A DNA stretch of 64,000 nucleotides from Trinickia violacea (GTDB lineage: Bacteria > Pseudomonadota > Gammaproteobacteria > Burkholderiales > Burkholderiaceae). The notes below the pieces were generated by a model. The model worked only from the letters and a program-made list of their open reading frames with translations, was not told the origin of the DNA and ran no database searches. How positions within the stretch are numbered: the stretch's first letter is position 1; each line of letters starts with the position of its first letter. Positions 34,161-42,439 of this stretch are shown piece by piece. The translations under genes and the position numbers were made by a program. The DNA lies in the NCBI RefSeq assembly GCF_005280735.1, contig NZ_CP040078.1, positions 2,914,001 through 2,978,000 on the forward strand, given 5' to 3'.

Positions 34161-34748
34161 TCAGGGTGCCACCCAGCTTCCGTGCCAAATCCCGTTCTCG
34201 CGAACGAACTTTGCGCGAGCATGACCGTTTGGCGCCAGATCGAGATAGTCGAATCTGTTCACCTCAACAGTCACGAGGCAAAAGTTCTCAAGGCCAGCGT
34301 TCGGGTCGACGTTCCCTTGCTCGGCTGTCGCGTGCGCGTCTATCGGCGACTTGATGACCGTGCCAGGGACCAGCGGCGCGCGGTAGACAATTAACGTGCG
34401 AGGCCTGCTTGCGCTCCAGAAAGCGCTTCGCTCCTCCACGCTATCCACCACCCGCGCGACGCCTTCGGCACGGATCTGGATGCCCGCGTCCAGATCACAG
34501 CCAGTGAGCGCAATCCGGCTATCTTTCCTCAACTCCGAGACCTTTTCCGATCGCACGTCGGTATGGAAGGTCAATGAGGCTTCTTCTTGACTTACCCCCC
34601 TCAGCACGATCGTGCGCGCCTTCGGCGCCCCGTCCAGCCCCAACGTCGCCGCCTGGAGCATGGTGAAAGGCGAGCGCGTCGCTCCGGCATCTGCACCGGA
34701 ACTCAGTAACGACCATATCCGGTCGAGTAGATCGGTCATTTCGCTCAT
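34161..34748 (-). CDS. PNPOx-like flavin-binding protein (pyridoxamine 5'-phosphate oxidase family)
   Basis: 195 residues. The split-barrel flavin-binding signature is visible: TMLQAATLGLDGAPKARTIVLRG, then LTFHTDVRSEKVSELRKDSRIAL and later RFDYLDLAPNGHARAKF. These proteins use FMN or F420-like cofactors for small oxidations; this group is often annotated 'pyridoxamine 5'-phosphate oxidase family' without proven activity. An SDR gene lies 27 bp upstream on the same strand, so the two are probably co-transcribed. Substrate unknown. Confidence 0.85.
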   Translation of the reverse strand: MSEMTDLLDRIWSLLSSGADAGATRSPFTMLQAATLGLDGAPKARTIVLRGVSQEEASLTFHTDVRSEKVSELRKDSRIALTGCDLDAGIQIRAEGVARVVDSVEERSAFWSASRPRTLIVYRAPLVPGTVIKSPIDAHATAEQGNVDPNAGLENFCLVTVEVNRFDYLDLAPNGHARAKFVRENGIWHGSWVAP

Positions 34749-34775
34749 AGACGGATATCGAACTCTGGGCGTGCT

Positions 34776-35480
34776 TTACAAGGCTCGCACGATGCCGCCG
34801 TCGACCCGAATATTCTGGCCGGTCATGTAGCCGGCGCCATCCGACAGCAGGAACGTCACCGTTTTAGCAATCTCCTGAGTCTTGCCAAACCGGCCGACCG
34901 GAATGCGCGCGACGATTTCAGGCGTCTCCGGCCAGCTGTCGATGAAGCCGGGCAGAACCGAGTTGATCCGGATGTTGTCCTTGGCGTAACGATCGGCATA
35001 CAGGCGCGTAAATGCACTGAGTGCCGCGCGCAGCGCGGAAGAAACCGGCATGGCCTGCTCCGGCGCGTCTGCCGCGAAACTTGAAATATTGACGACCGCT
35101 CCGCCGCCCTGCTTCAGAAAAACCGGCGTGACACGACGTAGTACGCGAGCGACGTTCAGCACGATCAGATCCAGCCCTTCGTGCCATTGACTGTCCTCGA
35201 TGGCAAGGAGATCGCCCTTGGGCGGATGGCCCGTATTGTTCACGACCGCATCGATACGGCCATACTTCGCGAGGGTTTCGGAAACCAAACGATCGATATC
35301 CGCCTCCTCGGTGACGGACCCCGCAATGCCGAATCCACCCAATTCCTCCGCCAGCTCGACAGCACTGCCCGATGGCGACATCAGCGCCACCCGATAGCCA
35401 TTCGCCGCGAGATCCTTGGCGATCGCCGCCCCCATGCCCTTGCCAGCCGCCGTCACCAATGCCACTTTTTCTACAGTCAT
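34776..35480 (-). CDS. SDR-family protein lacking the YxxxK catalytic motif
   Basis: 234 residues from the ATG at 35480, with AAAGGAG upstream. The Rossmann glycine motif TAAGKGMGAAIA and NNTGHPPKG fit a classical short-chain dehydrogenase, and the C-terminal VLPGFIDSWPE and GAGYMTGQNIRVDGG are well conserved. Where YxxxK should stand the sequence reads SSALRAAL, so Tyr is Ser and Lys is Arg. The Ser of the catalytic triad (VNISSFA) remains. A conserved branch of SDRs shares this SSALRAAL form; its chemistry is not established. It is divergent from a LysR pseudogene. Confidence 0.85.
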   Translation of the reverse strand: MTVEKVALVTAAGKGMGAAIAKDLAANGYRVALMSPSGSAVELAEELGGFGIAGSVTEEADIDRLVSETLAKYGRIDAVVNNTGHPPKGDLLAIEDSQWHEGLDLIVLNVARVLRRVTPVFLKQGGGAVVNISSFAADAPEQAMPVSSALRAALSAFTRLYADRYAKDNIRINSVLPGFIDSWPETPEIVARIPVGRFGKTQEIAKTVTFLLSDGAGYMTGQNIRVDGGIVRAL

Positions 35481-35613
35481 CCTGCTCTCCTTTAAGCTGC
35501 CGGCAGAGCGCCGCTTCGGGGCGTCTGCCGGCCTATCAAAGCCAAACTCTACGGCGATAGAACGAAGCCGTCGAATCATGATTTCTTCGGTCAGACTGTA
35601 GAATTTCTACTGC

Positions 35614-36104
35614 ATGAGAGACCTGTTGCGAACCCGCCGGCTTCCACCGCTCAACGCGCTTCGCGCCTTCGAAGCATCGGCACGACACCTCAATTTCCGC
35701 TTGGCGGCCGATGAGCTCGGCGTCACGCAGGGGGCCGTTGCGCAACAGGTGAGGCATCTTGAAGATGTTATCGACGTTCAACTGTTCCGGCGATTGCCGA
35801 GGGGGCTTGCACTCACTGGAGAGGGACTCGAGTATTTATCGGTGGAAGCACCCACGTCGATCCCATGGAAGGACCACGGTTCAACCAGTCGTTACTCGCC
35901 ATTGATGCGGCGATCGCCGGCCAGGGTATCGCGCTGACCAGTGAGCCGCTTGTCGAGCGCGATATTGCGGAGGGTCGTTTGCGGCGAGTTTTCGACTTTT
36001 CGTTTCCCACGTCGCTCGGCTTCTACGTCGTGTACCCACAGGCCAATGCCCATCGGGAAGCGAGTGAATCGATGCGCAAGTGGCTTTTCGCCCAGCACGA
36101 ATAG
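35614..36104 (+). pseudogene. LysR-type regulator, central part deleted
   Basis: The first frame (35614-35937) gives a good LysR N-terminus: RRLPPLNALRAFEASARH, helix-turn-helix AADELGVTQGAVAQQV, and LFRRLPRGLALTGEG. Similarity stops near 35840. In another frame starting about 35850 the end of the protein resumes with VDPMEGPRFNQSLLAIDAA and IAGQGIALTSEPLV, through GRLRRVFDF. About 150 residues of effector domain are missing and the frame shifts at the join. It would have regulated the divergent SDR gene. Confidence 0.85.
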
Positions 36105-36134
36105 GCGTGTGTTTTCCCAGCGCGCTGCGCCGTA

Positions 36135-36461
36135 TTACGCACGAGCTGTTGCCAATCGCGTGCCGGCAAACGGGTCCTTGCTCCAGTCGACGGTCGCGGG
36201 TGCGCGGCTAACGAGCTTCTTTGCCGGCTTCGCTGCGGCGAAGTGCTCCAACGACTGCCCAGCGCTCGTGGCTTGGACGAGCCATTGCGGCATCGCGCCT
36301 TTGCCATCCCACGTGTCGCCGAATGCGTTGCGATAGCGCACCGATTTCTGCTTGCTCCGGTCTTCAGCAAGCGCCGCCGCGAGATCCGCCACCTTAATGC
36401 CAACCTGCGCCATGCGGCGGCGCAGATACGCAACCATGCTGTCTCGCTTACGCTCGTCCAT
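36135..36461 (-). CDS. H-NS-family nucleoid protein
   Basis: 108 residues. A short N-terminal helical part (MDERKRDSMVAYLRRRMA and VADLAAALAEDRS) is followed by the H-NS C-terminal DNA-binding motif in the form VRYRNAFGDTWDGKGAMPQWL, where the usual core is TWxGxGxxPxW. A tail DWSKDPFAGTRLA follows. H-NS-like proteins coat AT-rich acquired DNA and silence it. It lies between the LysR pseudogene and the DddP-like gene, on the minus strand, at what looks like a module junction. The ATG at 36461 is preferred over a 36599 start that lacks family similarity. Confidence 0.82.
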   Translation of the reverse strand: MDERKRDSMVAYLRRRMAQVGIKVADLAAALAEDRSKQKSVRYRNAFGDTWDGKGAMPQWLVQATSAGQSLEHFAAAKPAKKLVSRAPATVDWSKDPFAGTRLATARA

Positions 36462-36579
36462 TTGCTTGCCCCTCGGCTCGGTTTGGAATGCGCTCAGTAT
36501 CGGCATGCATAAGGGCCAAGTCGATCTCCATTCCTGAAAACATTGTTCGTGCTGGAATGCAAATCGCCCGTCGACCCTC

Positions 36580-37839
36580 TCACAGCCAGTCGGTTTCAAA
36601 GCCGCACGATGTAAGCGGCACGCAACCGCTCTCCGTCAGCACCACCTGCTGCTCGAGCTTCACGCCCTGATTGCCTCCCTCCGCGCCGATATAGCTTTCT
36701 ACGCAAAGCGTCATGCCGACTTCAAACCGGCCGTCATAACCGCCGCCTTCCCAATCGACCTGATGCGCGATGTTCGGATATTCGTCGACCATGCCGATGC
36801 CATGCGCCACGCAGCTATATCTGTTCTTTAGATACCGCTCGGGTATCTTCCAGGCCCGTTCCGAGAACTCGCGGAACGCCATGCCTGGGCGCAACAGGTC
36901 CATGTTGAAATGGACTTGCGAATAGGCCCTTTCATACAGCTTTCGCTGTTCGTCGGAGGGTTGAGTATGGCCTACCGTCCACGTCCGGGAGATATCCGAG
37001 CAGTAGCCGTTCGGTCCGACCATGTCGGTATCGAACGCCAGCAGCTCGCCGTGCTGCAGAACCCGTGAAGAGCATTCATGCATCCATGGATTGGTCCGGT
37101 CTCCCGACGCGAGAAGACGCGTTTCAATCCACTCTCCACCGTGCCGAATGTTCTCGTAGTGAAGGTTGGCCCAGAGGTCCTGCTCGGTCATTCCCGGCCG
37201 AAGCTCGCGGTGCATGCGCTCGATCCCCTTCTCGCATGCGCGTAGCGACTCGCCCATGAGCACGAGCTCTCCCGAAGACTTCACCGCGCGAGCCATCTCC
37301 ATCATGGCCTGCCCATCAACGAGGTTCAGGCCATGCTGAGTCAGATAGGCCGCGCCGAGGGGATCGAGCCGGTCCACCGCCAGACGGAGTTCGTTCGGCG
37401 CACGCTGGCTCAGTACGTCGACAATCTCGGCGCCCCACACGTCGACGCGGCGCTCCGCTTCGGTGCCCGCGTTGAAGAAGGTCCAGCTGACCGCGCTGCG
37501 CAGATCGAGGTCCAGATTCAATCCGTCCCACACATGCTCGCAGCTATGAAATTCCCAGGCGATGACGCGGCCATCGGCAAACACCATCACGTATCGCGAC
37601 GGGTTGCGGCCCGTCCAGATCTGCATGTTCGATGTATCCGTCGCGTAGCGGATATTGACCGGGTCGTAGAGCAATATGGCGGGGCAGTTGTTCTTCCGCA
37701 GTTGCTCCCGCACCCGGGCTAGTCTGTACGCGCGGACGTCGAGCAAAGTTGTTTCCGTCCCTTTCTGGTCGGCGACAGCACTCGTGTCCATCGTCTCGCC
37801 GCACGCGACGTTGCCTCGGTTCATAGGGTGACCTGTCAC
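36580..37839 (-). CDS. DddP-like M24-family protein (lyase candidate; annotated Xaa-Pro peptidase type)
   Basis: 419 residues from a GTG at 37839 that overlaps the reductase stop (GTGA); an ATG at 37824 is an alternative. The pita-bread fold is clear, and similarity to the DMSP lyase DddP runs throughout: DPVNIRYATDTSNMQIW, GGEWIETRLLASGDRTNPW and FDTDMVGPNGYCSDISRTW. The six DddP metal ligands are present as D270, D272, D282, H346, E381 and E396, and the DddP catalytic Asp as D352. It ends a Rieske-reductase operon. The likely role is C-S or C-N lyase or hydrolase action on a betaine-like compound; true peptidase activity seems less likely. Confidence 0.85.
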   Translation of the reverse strand: MTGHPMNRGNVACGETMDTSAVADQKGTETTLLDVRAYRLARVREQLRKNNCPAILLYDPVNIRYATDTSNMQIWTGRNPSRYVMVFADGRVIAWEFHSCEHVWDGLNLDLDLRSAVSWTFFNAGTEAERRVDVWGAEIVDVLSQRAPNELRLAVDRLDPLGAAYLTQHGLNLVDGQAMMEMARAVKSSGELVLMGESLRACEKGIERMHRELRPGMTEQDLWANLHYENIRHGGEWIETRLLASGDRTNPWMHECSSRVLQHGELLAFDTDMVGPNGYCSDISRTWTVGHTQPSDEQRKLYERAYSQVHFNMDLLRPGMAFREFSERAWKIPERYLKNRYSCVAHGIGMVDEYPNIAHQVDWEGGGYDGRFEVGMTLCVESYIGAEGGNQGVKLEQQVVLTESGCVPLTSCGFETDWL

Positions 37840-38966
37840 AGTTCAAGCACTAAATCGGAGGTAGGACGGCTGCAGCAAAGCAGGTGGAAACCCTTCTGAA
37901 CTTCTCTGTCCCGAATCCCGCCGTTGTGATGCATGTCCACCGTGCCTTCGAGCACCTTGGTTTTACAGGTGCCGCACACGCCTTGGGTGCACGACGATGC
38001 GACTGGCACGCCCGCCTTTTTCGCCGCGGCAAGCACGGTTTCCGATGGGCTCATCGTGAACGTCTTCGCCGAGCGGGAAAGCTTCACCGTATAGGTTTGT
38101 TGCGCAACGTCGCCTTTCGATGGAGCTGGCTCCGGCGTCGCACCCGCCGTGATGTCGAAGCTTTCCTGGTGATAGCGCGCCGGGTCATGACCGCCTTCTC
38201 GAAGCAATGCCCTGACCGCGCTCATGTAGCCCGCCGGCCCGCACGTGAACACCTCCCGGTCTGCGTAATCCGGTATCCACTCCGACAGGAGCGCGAGACT
38301 GAGCCGCCCCATCGCTCCGGCCCAATCCGCTTCATCTCCGATGCTTTCGCACACAAAGAAAAGGCGAAGACGGGGCGACAGCTTCGCGAGCCTCTGCAAT
38401 TCAGCGCGAAAGACGATATCGGCGGGCGTCCTTGCGCTGTGGACGAACGCGATATCGCGGTCGAGCCCGAGGTCGATGCCGGCGCGCGTCATCGACATCA
38501 ACGGCGTCACGCCCGAACCCGCCGACAGGTAGATCGACTTTGCCGCAGGAGCACAGGTCGGCGTGAAGGTGCCGGAGGGGCCGTACCCCTGCAACTGACA
38601 TCCCGGCTTCATGTTGTCGTGGAGCCAATTGGACATGACGCCGCCCGGAACCCGTTTTACCGTGATGGACAGCAGATAGGGGCGCGTCGGAGGCGACGAA
38701 ATCGTGTAGCAGCGCTCGACCGGTTGCCCCTCCACGTTCGCCGACACCGTCATGAATTGACCCGGTTCGAAACGCACGGGCAGTCCATCGCCCGTGCGGA
38801 ACTCAAAGCTCTTGACGTCGTGGGTTTCGTCGACAACACGGCAACACGTCAGCGTCTGCCGCTCGTTGCTCGCCCAGAGCTTGCCGCCGCTTTCCCACGT
38901 GCTGGCGTGGGTGAGCCTGTCGGCCGCTGTGGGTGCGGAGTCGAAGATGCTTTCAACAGCGTTCAT
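37836..38966 (-). CDS. Ferredoxin-NAD(P)H reductase component of a Rieske oxygenase (GbcB/stachydrine-demethylase type)
   Basis: 376 residues in three parts: FAD domain (FEPGQFMTVSANVEGQPVERCYTISS, split over two strands), NAD domain (YLSAGSGVTPLMSMTR and VFTCGPAGYMSAVR), and a C-terminal plant-type 2Fe-2S ferredoxin (SSCTQGVCGTCKTKVLEG with a fourth Cys in LLCCSRP). It moves electrons from NAD(P)H to the Rieske oxygenase encoded 12 bp upstream. This domain order is that of GbcB and the stachydrine demethylase reductase. Confidence 0.92.
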   Translation of the reverse strand: MNAVESIFDSAPTAADRLTHASTWESGGKLWASNERQTLTCCRVVDETHDVKSFEFRTGDGLPVRFEPGQFMTVSANVEGQPVERCYTISSPPTRPYLLSITVKRVPGGVMSNWLHDNMKPGCQLQGYGPSGTFTPTCAPAAKSIYLSAGSGVTPLMSMTRAGIDLGLDRDIAFVHSARTPADIVFRAELQRLAKLSPRLRLFFVCESIGDEADWAGAMGRLSLALLSEWIPDYADREVFTCGPAGYMSAVRALLREGGHDPARYHQESFDITAGATPEPAPSKGDVAQQTYTVKLSRSAKTFTMSPSETVLAAAKKAGVPVASSCTQGVCGTCKTKVLEGTVDMHHNGGIRDREVQKGFHLLCCSRPTSDLVLEL

Positions 38967-38978
38967 GGCCTTAGCTCT

Positions 38979-40235
38979 TCAAACACCGTGCGCGTTCAAT
39001 CGCGCTGCGTACCAGCGCGAGAACTGATCCACATAGGTTTCCGTGAAAGGCGAGAACGTGCCCGGTGCGTACGCCGGGTCCTGGGTGCCTTCATGCGTGA
39101 TTTCGACGAGGTGCTTGTCTTGCGTATTGGTCGCAATCCAAACTTCGGTTAAATCCTCGATGTTGTAGTCCACGCCTTCAACGGCATCGGCATGCACGAG
39201 CCATTTGGAGCGAACCAGCGTCTTGTCGGGAGCGAGCGGAATGATGTAGCTGATCACCGCATGGTCGCTCATGACATGCGTCCACGAATTGTGCGTCCAG
39301 AGGTGCGTATCGCCGAGGTCGCGCCGCTGAAGATTGCCGAACAGCTTGGTGCTCGCGACCTGGGTGCTGAGGGTCTGCGATTCGCCGTTACCGGCGATGA
39401 CGAGCTGCTGCGTTCTGAACTGCGTGACCGCATCTTCGTCCAGCCACTCGACAGTAGCGCCGACAAATCCGTCGCGCTCCCAGCTTGCCTGGCAGGCTGC
39501 GTTGCGGGCCCTGTACTCTTCGAGTGCGCGAAGCGATTCTTCGCTGAGATTCTCAGGGCAGAAGCCGAAGTCTTCCGGCAGAAACGACGCCGTCAATTCC
39601 GGATGGGTGGCCTGGCAGTGATAGCACTCGCGATTGTTTTCCATCACGAGTTTCCAGTTGCCGTTCTCGATGATTTCCTGTTCGAAGGCAATCTTGGTGT
39701 TACGAAGGTCGTAGGGTGCGAAACGCGGCGCCATCGTTGCTTCGAGCTTCGAGATGTCTTCCGGCGCATGCTCGTCGAGGCATACGAAGATGTGCGTCCC
39801 CACGATCTTCGTGTGCACCGGAAGCAGACTGCGGCAGGTCGGGTCGAAGTCCTTTCCCATGTGGGCAGCGTGGCGCAGGCTTCCATCGAGGTCGTATGTC
39901 CACTGGTGGTAAGGACAGACCAGCATGCCGACCGTCGACTTCCCCGCCTCTTTCAGACGCGCGCCGCGATGGCGGCAGACGTTCCGGTAGGTTCGAACGT
40001 TTTCGTCATCGTCACGCACGATGATGATGGATGCCTTGCCGATATCGACGGTCGAAACATCGCCCGGCTCGGGGACATCCGCCGTCACCCCGACCAGAAT
40101 CCAATGTTTGTGAAAAAAGACCTCGACGTCCGTTTCGAAAACATCCTGGCGGCCGAACAGCTCGCCGGGCATGCCGTGACCGGGCCGACGGCTTCGAATC
40201 AACTCGCCATGGGTCTTGAATTGCACTTCAGACAT
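38979..40235 (-). CDS. Rieske non-heme iron oxygenase (glycine betaine/proline betaine demethylase type)
   Basis: 418 residues. The Rieske cluster motif is CRHRGARL then CPYHQWTYD, and the mononuclear iron site is NNRECYHCQATHPEL with two His; a catalytic-domain Asp further on would complete the facial triad. Length and GDVSTVDIGKASIIIVRDD match GbcA and stachydrine N-demethylases, which remove a methyl group from quaternary amines as formaldehyde. It opens the three-gene unit with the reductase and the DddP-like gene. A GbdR-like regulator and a betaine ABC importer encoded nearby support a quaternary-amine substrate. Confidence 0.92.
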   Translation of the reverse strand: MSEVQFKTHGELIRSRRPGHGMPGELFGRQDVFETDVEVFFHKHWILVGVTADVPEPGDVSTVDIGKASIIIVRDDDENVRTYRNVCRHRGARLKEAGKSTVGMLVCPYHQWTYDLDGSLRHAAHMGKDFDPTCRSLLPVHTKIVGTHIFVCLDEHAPEDISKLEATMAPRFAPYDLRNTKIAFEQEIIENGNWKLVMENNRECYHCQATHPELTASFLPEDFGFCPENLSEESLRALEEYRARNAACQASWERDGFVGATVEWLDEDAVTQFRTQQLVIAGNGESQTLSTQVASTKLFGNLQRRDLGDTHLWTHNSWTHVMSDHAVISYIIPLAPDKTLVRSKWLVHADAVEGVDYNIEDLTEVWIATNTQDKHLVEITHEGTQDPAYAPGTFSPFTETYVDQFSRWYAARLNAHGV

Positions 40236-40290
40236 CGCCGCTCTCCAATGTTCAAGGTCTCGGGACTTCGATGGTTTCCGCTATGACTTG

Positions 40291-40319
40291 AGTATTGGAT
40301 TGACGAAAATGAGCGTCAA
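40291..40319 (-). promoter_or_regulatory. Promoter with overlapping operator for the Rieske operon
   Basis: On the minus strand TTGACG (40319-40314) is followed after 17 bp by AATACT (40296-40291), a fair -35/-10 pair 56 bp upstream of the Rieske start. TTGACG-N8-CGTCAA (40300-40319) is a perfect dyad that overlaps the -35 box and much of the spacer, where a regulator could act. Confidence 0.5.
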
Positions 40320-40414
40320 CGCGCTTTATTTTCGGTCTGGCATGACTTTAGATTATGCGAGAGCCGAGCCTCCGAACCCGCTTACGGAGCATGCCGCGAG
40401 CCCTCGCAAACGCA

Positions 40415-41341
40415 TCAACGCTCGATGGAATCCTGCCGCAGCCAGTCGATCAGACCGTCGATTGCGGGGGTGATGGTGCGCCCGTGCGGCACCACGGCGT
40501 AATACGAGTCGCTGGCTTTGAACGAGGCGACCGGCAGCCTGACGAGTTCACCGGCCTCGATGAGATCGTGGACCATTCGTCCCCACCCAAGCGCGATGCC
40601 CTGGCCGTAACGTGCAGCCTGAACGGCGTCCGTATAAAGGCTGCATCGCAAAGCGAAGTTCAGCTGCAATGGTCTCAAGCCTACAGCCTGGAACCATGCG
40701 TCCCATCCCATCCAGCCCTCCGACGTTGGGTCCGAATCGATGAGCGGGGCGTGAGCAACGTCCTGCAACGTTTCCGGTGTACCGTGCGACTCCGTCCACT
40801 TCGGCGAGCAGACAGGGAATACCTCTTCGTCGAAAAGCAGCGTTGCGGTGCCGTCTCCCCATCGCCCGTTCCCGTATCGAACGGCGACATCGATCTCCTT
40901 GTGCCGGAGGTCGGCGGTGAACATCTGCGTGGAAAGGCGAAGCTGAAGATTCGGTTGAGCCTTCTTGAGAGACGCGAGCCGTGGCAAGAGACGAAAATGC
41001 GAGAACGCGGAAGTTGCCGCAAGCACCAATTCCTGCTGAACCGGGCCGCTCCCTAACCGGTCGAACACGCCGGCAATTTTCTGCATCGACTCGGCGACGA
41101 CTAGATATAGCGCCTCACCTTCCTCGGTGAGCTCGATTGAGCGGTGCAGACGGTGAAAGAGACGAATCCCCAGCGTTTCCTCGAGGAATTTGACCTGCCG
41201 GCTCACCGCGGCCTGCGTGACGCCGAGTTCGTTCGCCGCGAGGGTAAAGCTGCTTAAACGCGCGACCGATTCAAACTCGACAAGCGCGGTCATCGAAGGA
41301 ATGAGCCGCCGGTATCCCTTAGTCCCTGTTGCCGGTTTCAT
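40415..41341 (-). CDS. LysR-type transcriptional regulator (GcvA-like)
   Basis: 308 residues. RRLIPSMTALVEFESVARL, helix-turn-helix AANELGVTQAAVSRQVKFLE, and LFHRLHRSIELTEEG place it in the GcvA-like branch. The effector domain contains EIDVAVRYGNGRWG, also typical. It sits upstream of the Rieske operon on the same strand, separated by 179 bp with a promoter-like dyad, and just after the GbdR-like gene. It may co-control this cluster; no divergent partner gene is present to define its target. Confidence 0.9.
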   Translation of the reverse strand: MKPATGTKGYRRLIPSMTALVEFESVARLSSFTLAANELGVTQAAVSRQVKFLEETLGIRLFHRLHRSIELTEEGEALYLVVAESMQKIAGVFDRLGSGPVQQELVLAATSAFSHFRLLPRLASLKKAQPNLQLRLSTQMFTADLRHKEIDVAVRYGNGRWGDGTATLLFDEEVFPVCSPKWTESHGTPETLQDVAHAPLIDSDPTSEGWMGWDAWFQAVGLRPLQLNFALRCSLYTDAVQAARYGQGIALGWGRMVHDLIEAGELVRLPVASFKASDSYYAVVPHGRTITPAIDGLIDWLRQDSIER

Positions 41342-41394
41342 CTCGACTCTCTGGTCAAAATACGTCAGCGACTCACGTGCCTGCTACGTACCCG

Positions 41395-42429
41395 CTATGT
41401 AACGGCTAATGCAGGTGATTGGCTCTGCGGTCGAGCCACGCGATAGGCGTTCGGCGACTCTCCAAATTCTTTTCTGAACTCGCGGCCAAGATGAGAGGCA
41501 TCCGAGAAGCCGCACGACGAGGCAATATCGGCGACTGTACGGTCCGAACTCGTTAGTAGCCACGAGGCCATTCGTATCCGGATCTGCCGTCCGTAAGCGT
41601 GGGGCGATTTGCCCGTCTCGGCGGCGAAGAGGCGCTCGAGTTGCCGGACCGACATCTCGAGACGTCTAGCCAGTTCCGCGAGGCTCAGTGGCTGCCCAAT
41701 GTGCTGCTCCATCAACAGGATCGCGCGCCTGACCTTGGGATGCGTAGCGGGCTCGAGTCCCGGCGGATGGGGCTGCGGGGCGTTGCCTTTCTGGGCGTCG
41801 TCGACCAGCATGATGCGCAGCGCCTTCTGAACGATCGTGGCCTCGAAGTGCCGCAGCAGGATCGCCGCTGCCACATCAATCGAAGCTCGCCCGCCTGAGC
41901 AGGTAATGCGGCGTCTGTCGATGACGAACAACCGGTCCGCGACAAGATTGCGTTCGTCGGCGCCCGGAAAGCGTTCGACGAAATCCCAGTAGTGGAACCA
42001 GCTCACGCACATGCGATAGCCGTCCATGACCTCTGCTCGCATCAAGGCGAATACGCCCGTGCAAATCCCGACCAAGGTGGCAGGCGTTCGCGCAGCGTCA
42101 CGAATGAACTGAAGCGTGGCTTTGCTCGCGGACGGCCCCGAATGCAGCAAACCGCCGACGACGACAACGTAATCGAATGTCCCGGCTTCCTCGAAGGTCG
42201 TCCATGGCGTGACCTGGATTCCACAGCTTGCCCTGACGGGAACCAGCGATTCTCCGACGATGGTCCACGAACAGCGAACGGGCCGGCTCATGTCGCCTTC
42301 GTCGCTGGCCAGCCTGAGCAGATCGACGAAACCCGAAAACGCCGTCAACGTGAAGTTCGGCAATAGCACGATTCCAAAGCGGAGTGGCCGGGAGGTGCCG
42401 GCTTTGGAATGGATGGGCTCGTTAAACAT
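41395..42429 (-). CDS. GlxA-type (GATase1-AraC) transcriptional regulator, GbdR-like
   Basis: 344 residues. The N-terminal DJ-1/GATase1-like domain has FGIVLLPNFTLTAFSGFVDLLR and VGICTGVFALMRAEVMDG with the Cys at the nucleophile-elbow position, and CSGGRASIDVAAAIL. The C-terminal AraC domain has SLAELARRLEMSVRQLERLF and IASSCGFSDASHLGREF. This architecture and these motifs match GbdR, which activates glycine betaine, dimethylglycine and choline catabolism genes in Pseudomonas. It is the best candidate activator for the Rieske and ABC importer genes here. Confidence 0.9.
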   Translation of the reverse strand: MFNEPIHSKAGTSRPLRFGIVLLPNFTLTAFSGFVDLLRLASDEGDMSRPVRCSWTIVGESLVPVRASCGIQVTPWTTFEEAGTFDYVVVVGGLLHSGPSASKATLQFIRDAARTPATLVGICTGVFALMRAEVMDGYRMCVSWFHYWDFVERFPGADERNLVADRLFVIDRRRITCSGGRASIDVAAAILLRHFEATIVQKALRIMLVDDAQKGNAPQPHPPGLEPATHPKVRRAILLMEQHIGQPLSLAELARRLEMSVRQLERLFAAETGKSPHAYGRQIRIRMASWLLTSSDRTVADIASSCGFSDASHLGREFRKEFGESPNAYRVARPQSQSPALAVT

Positions 42430-42439
42430 GAAGCAAACG

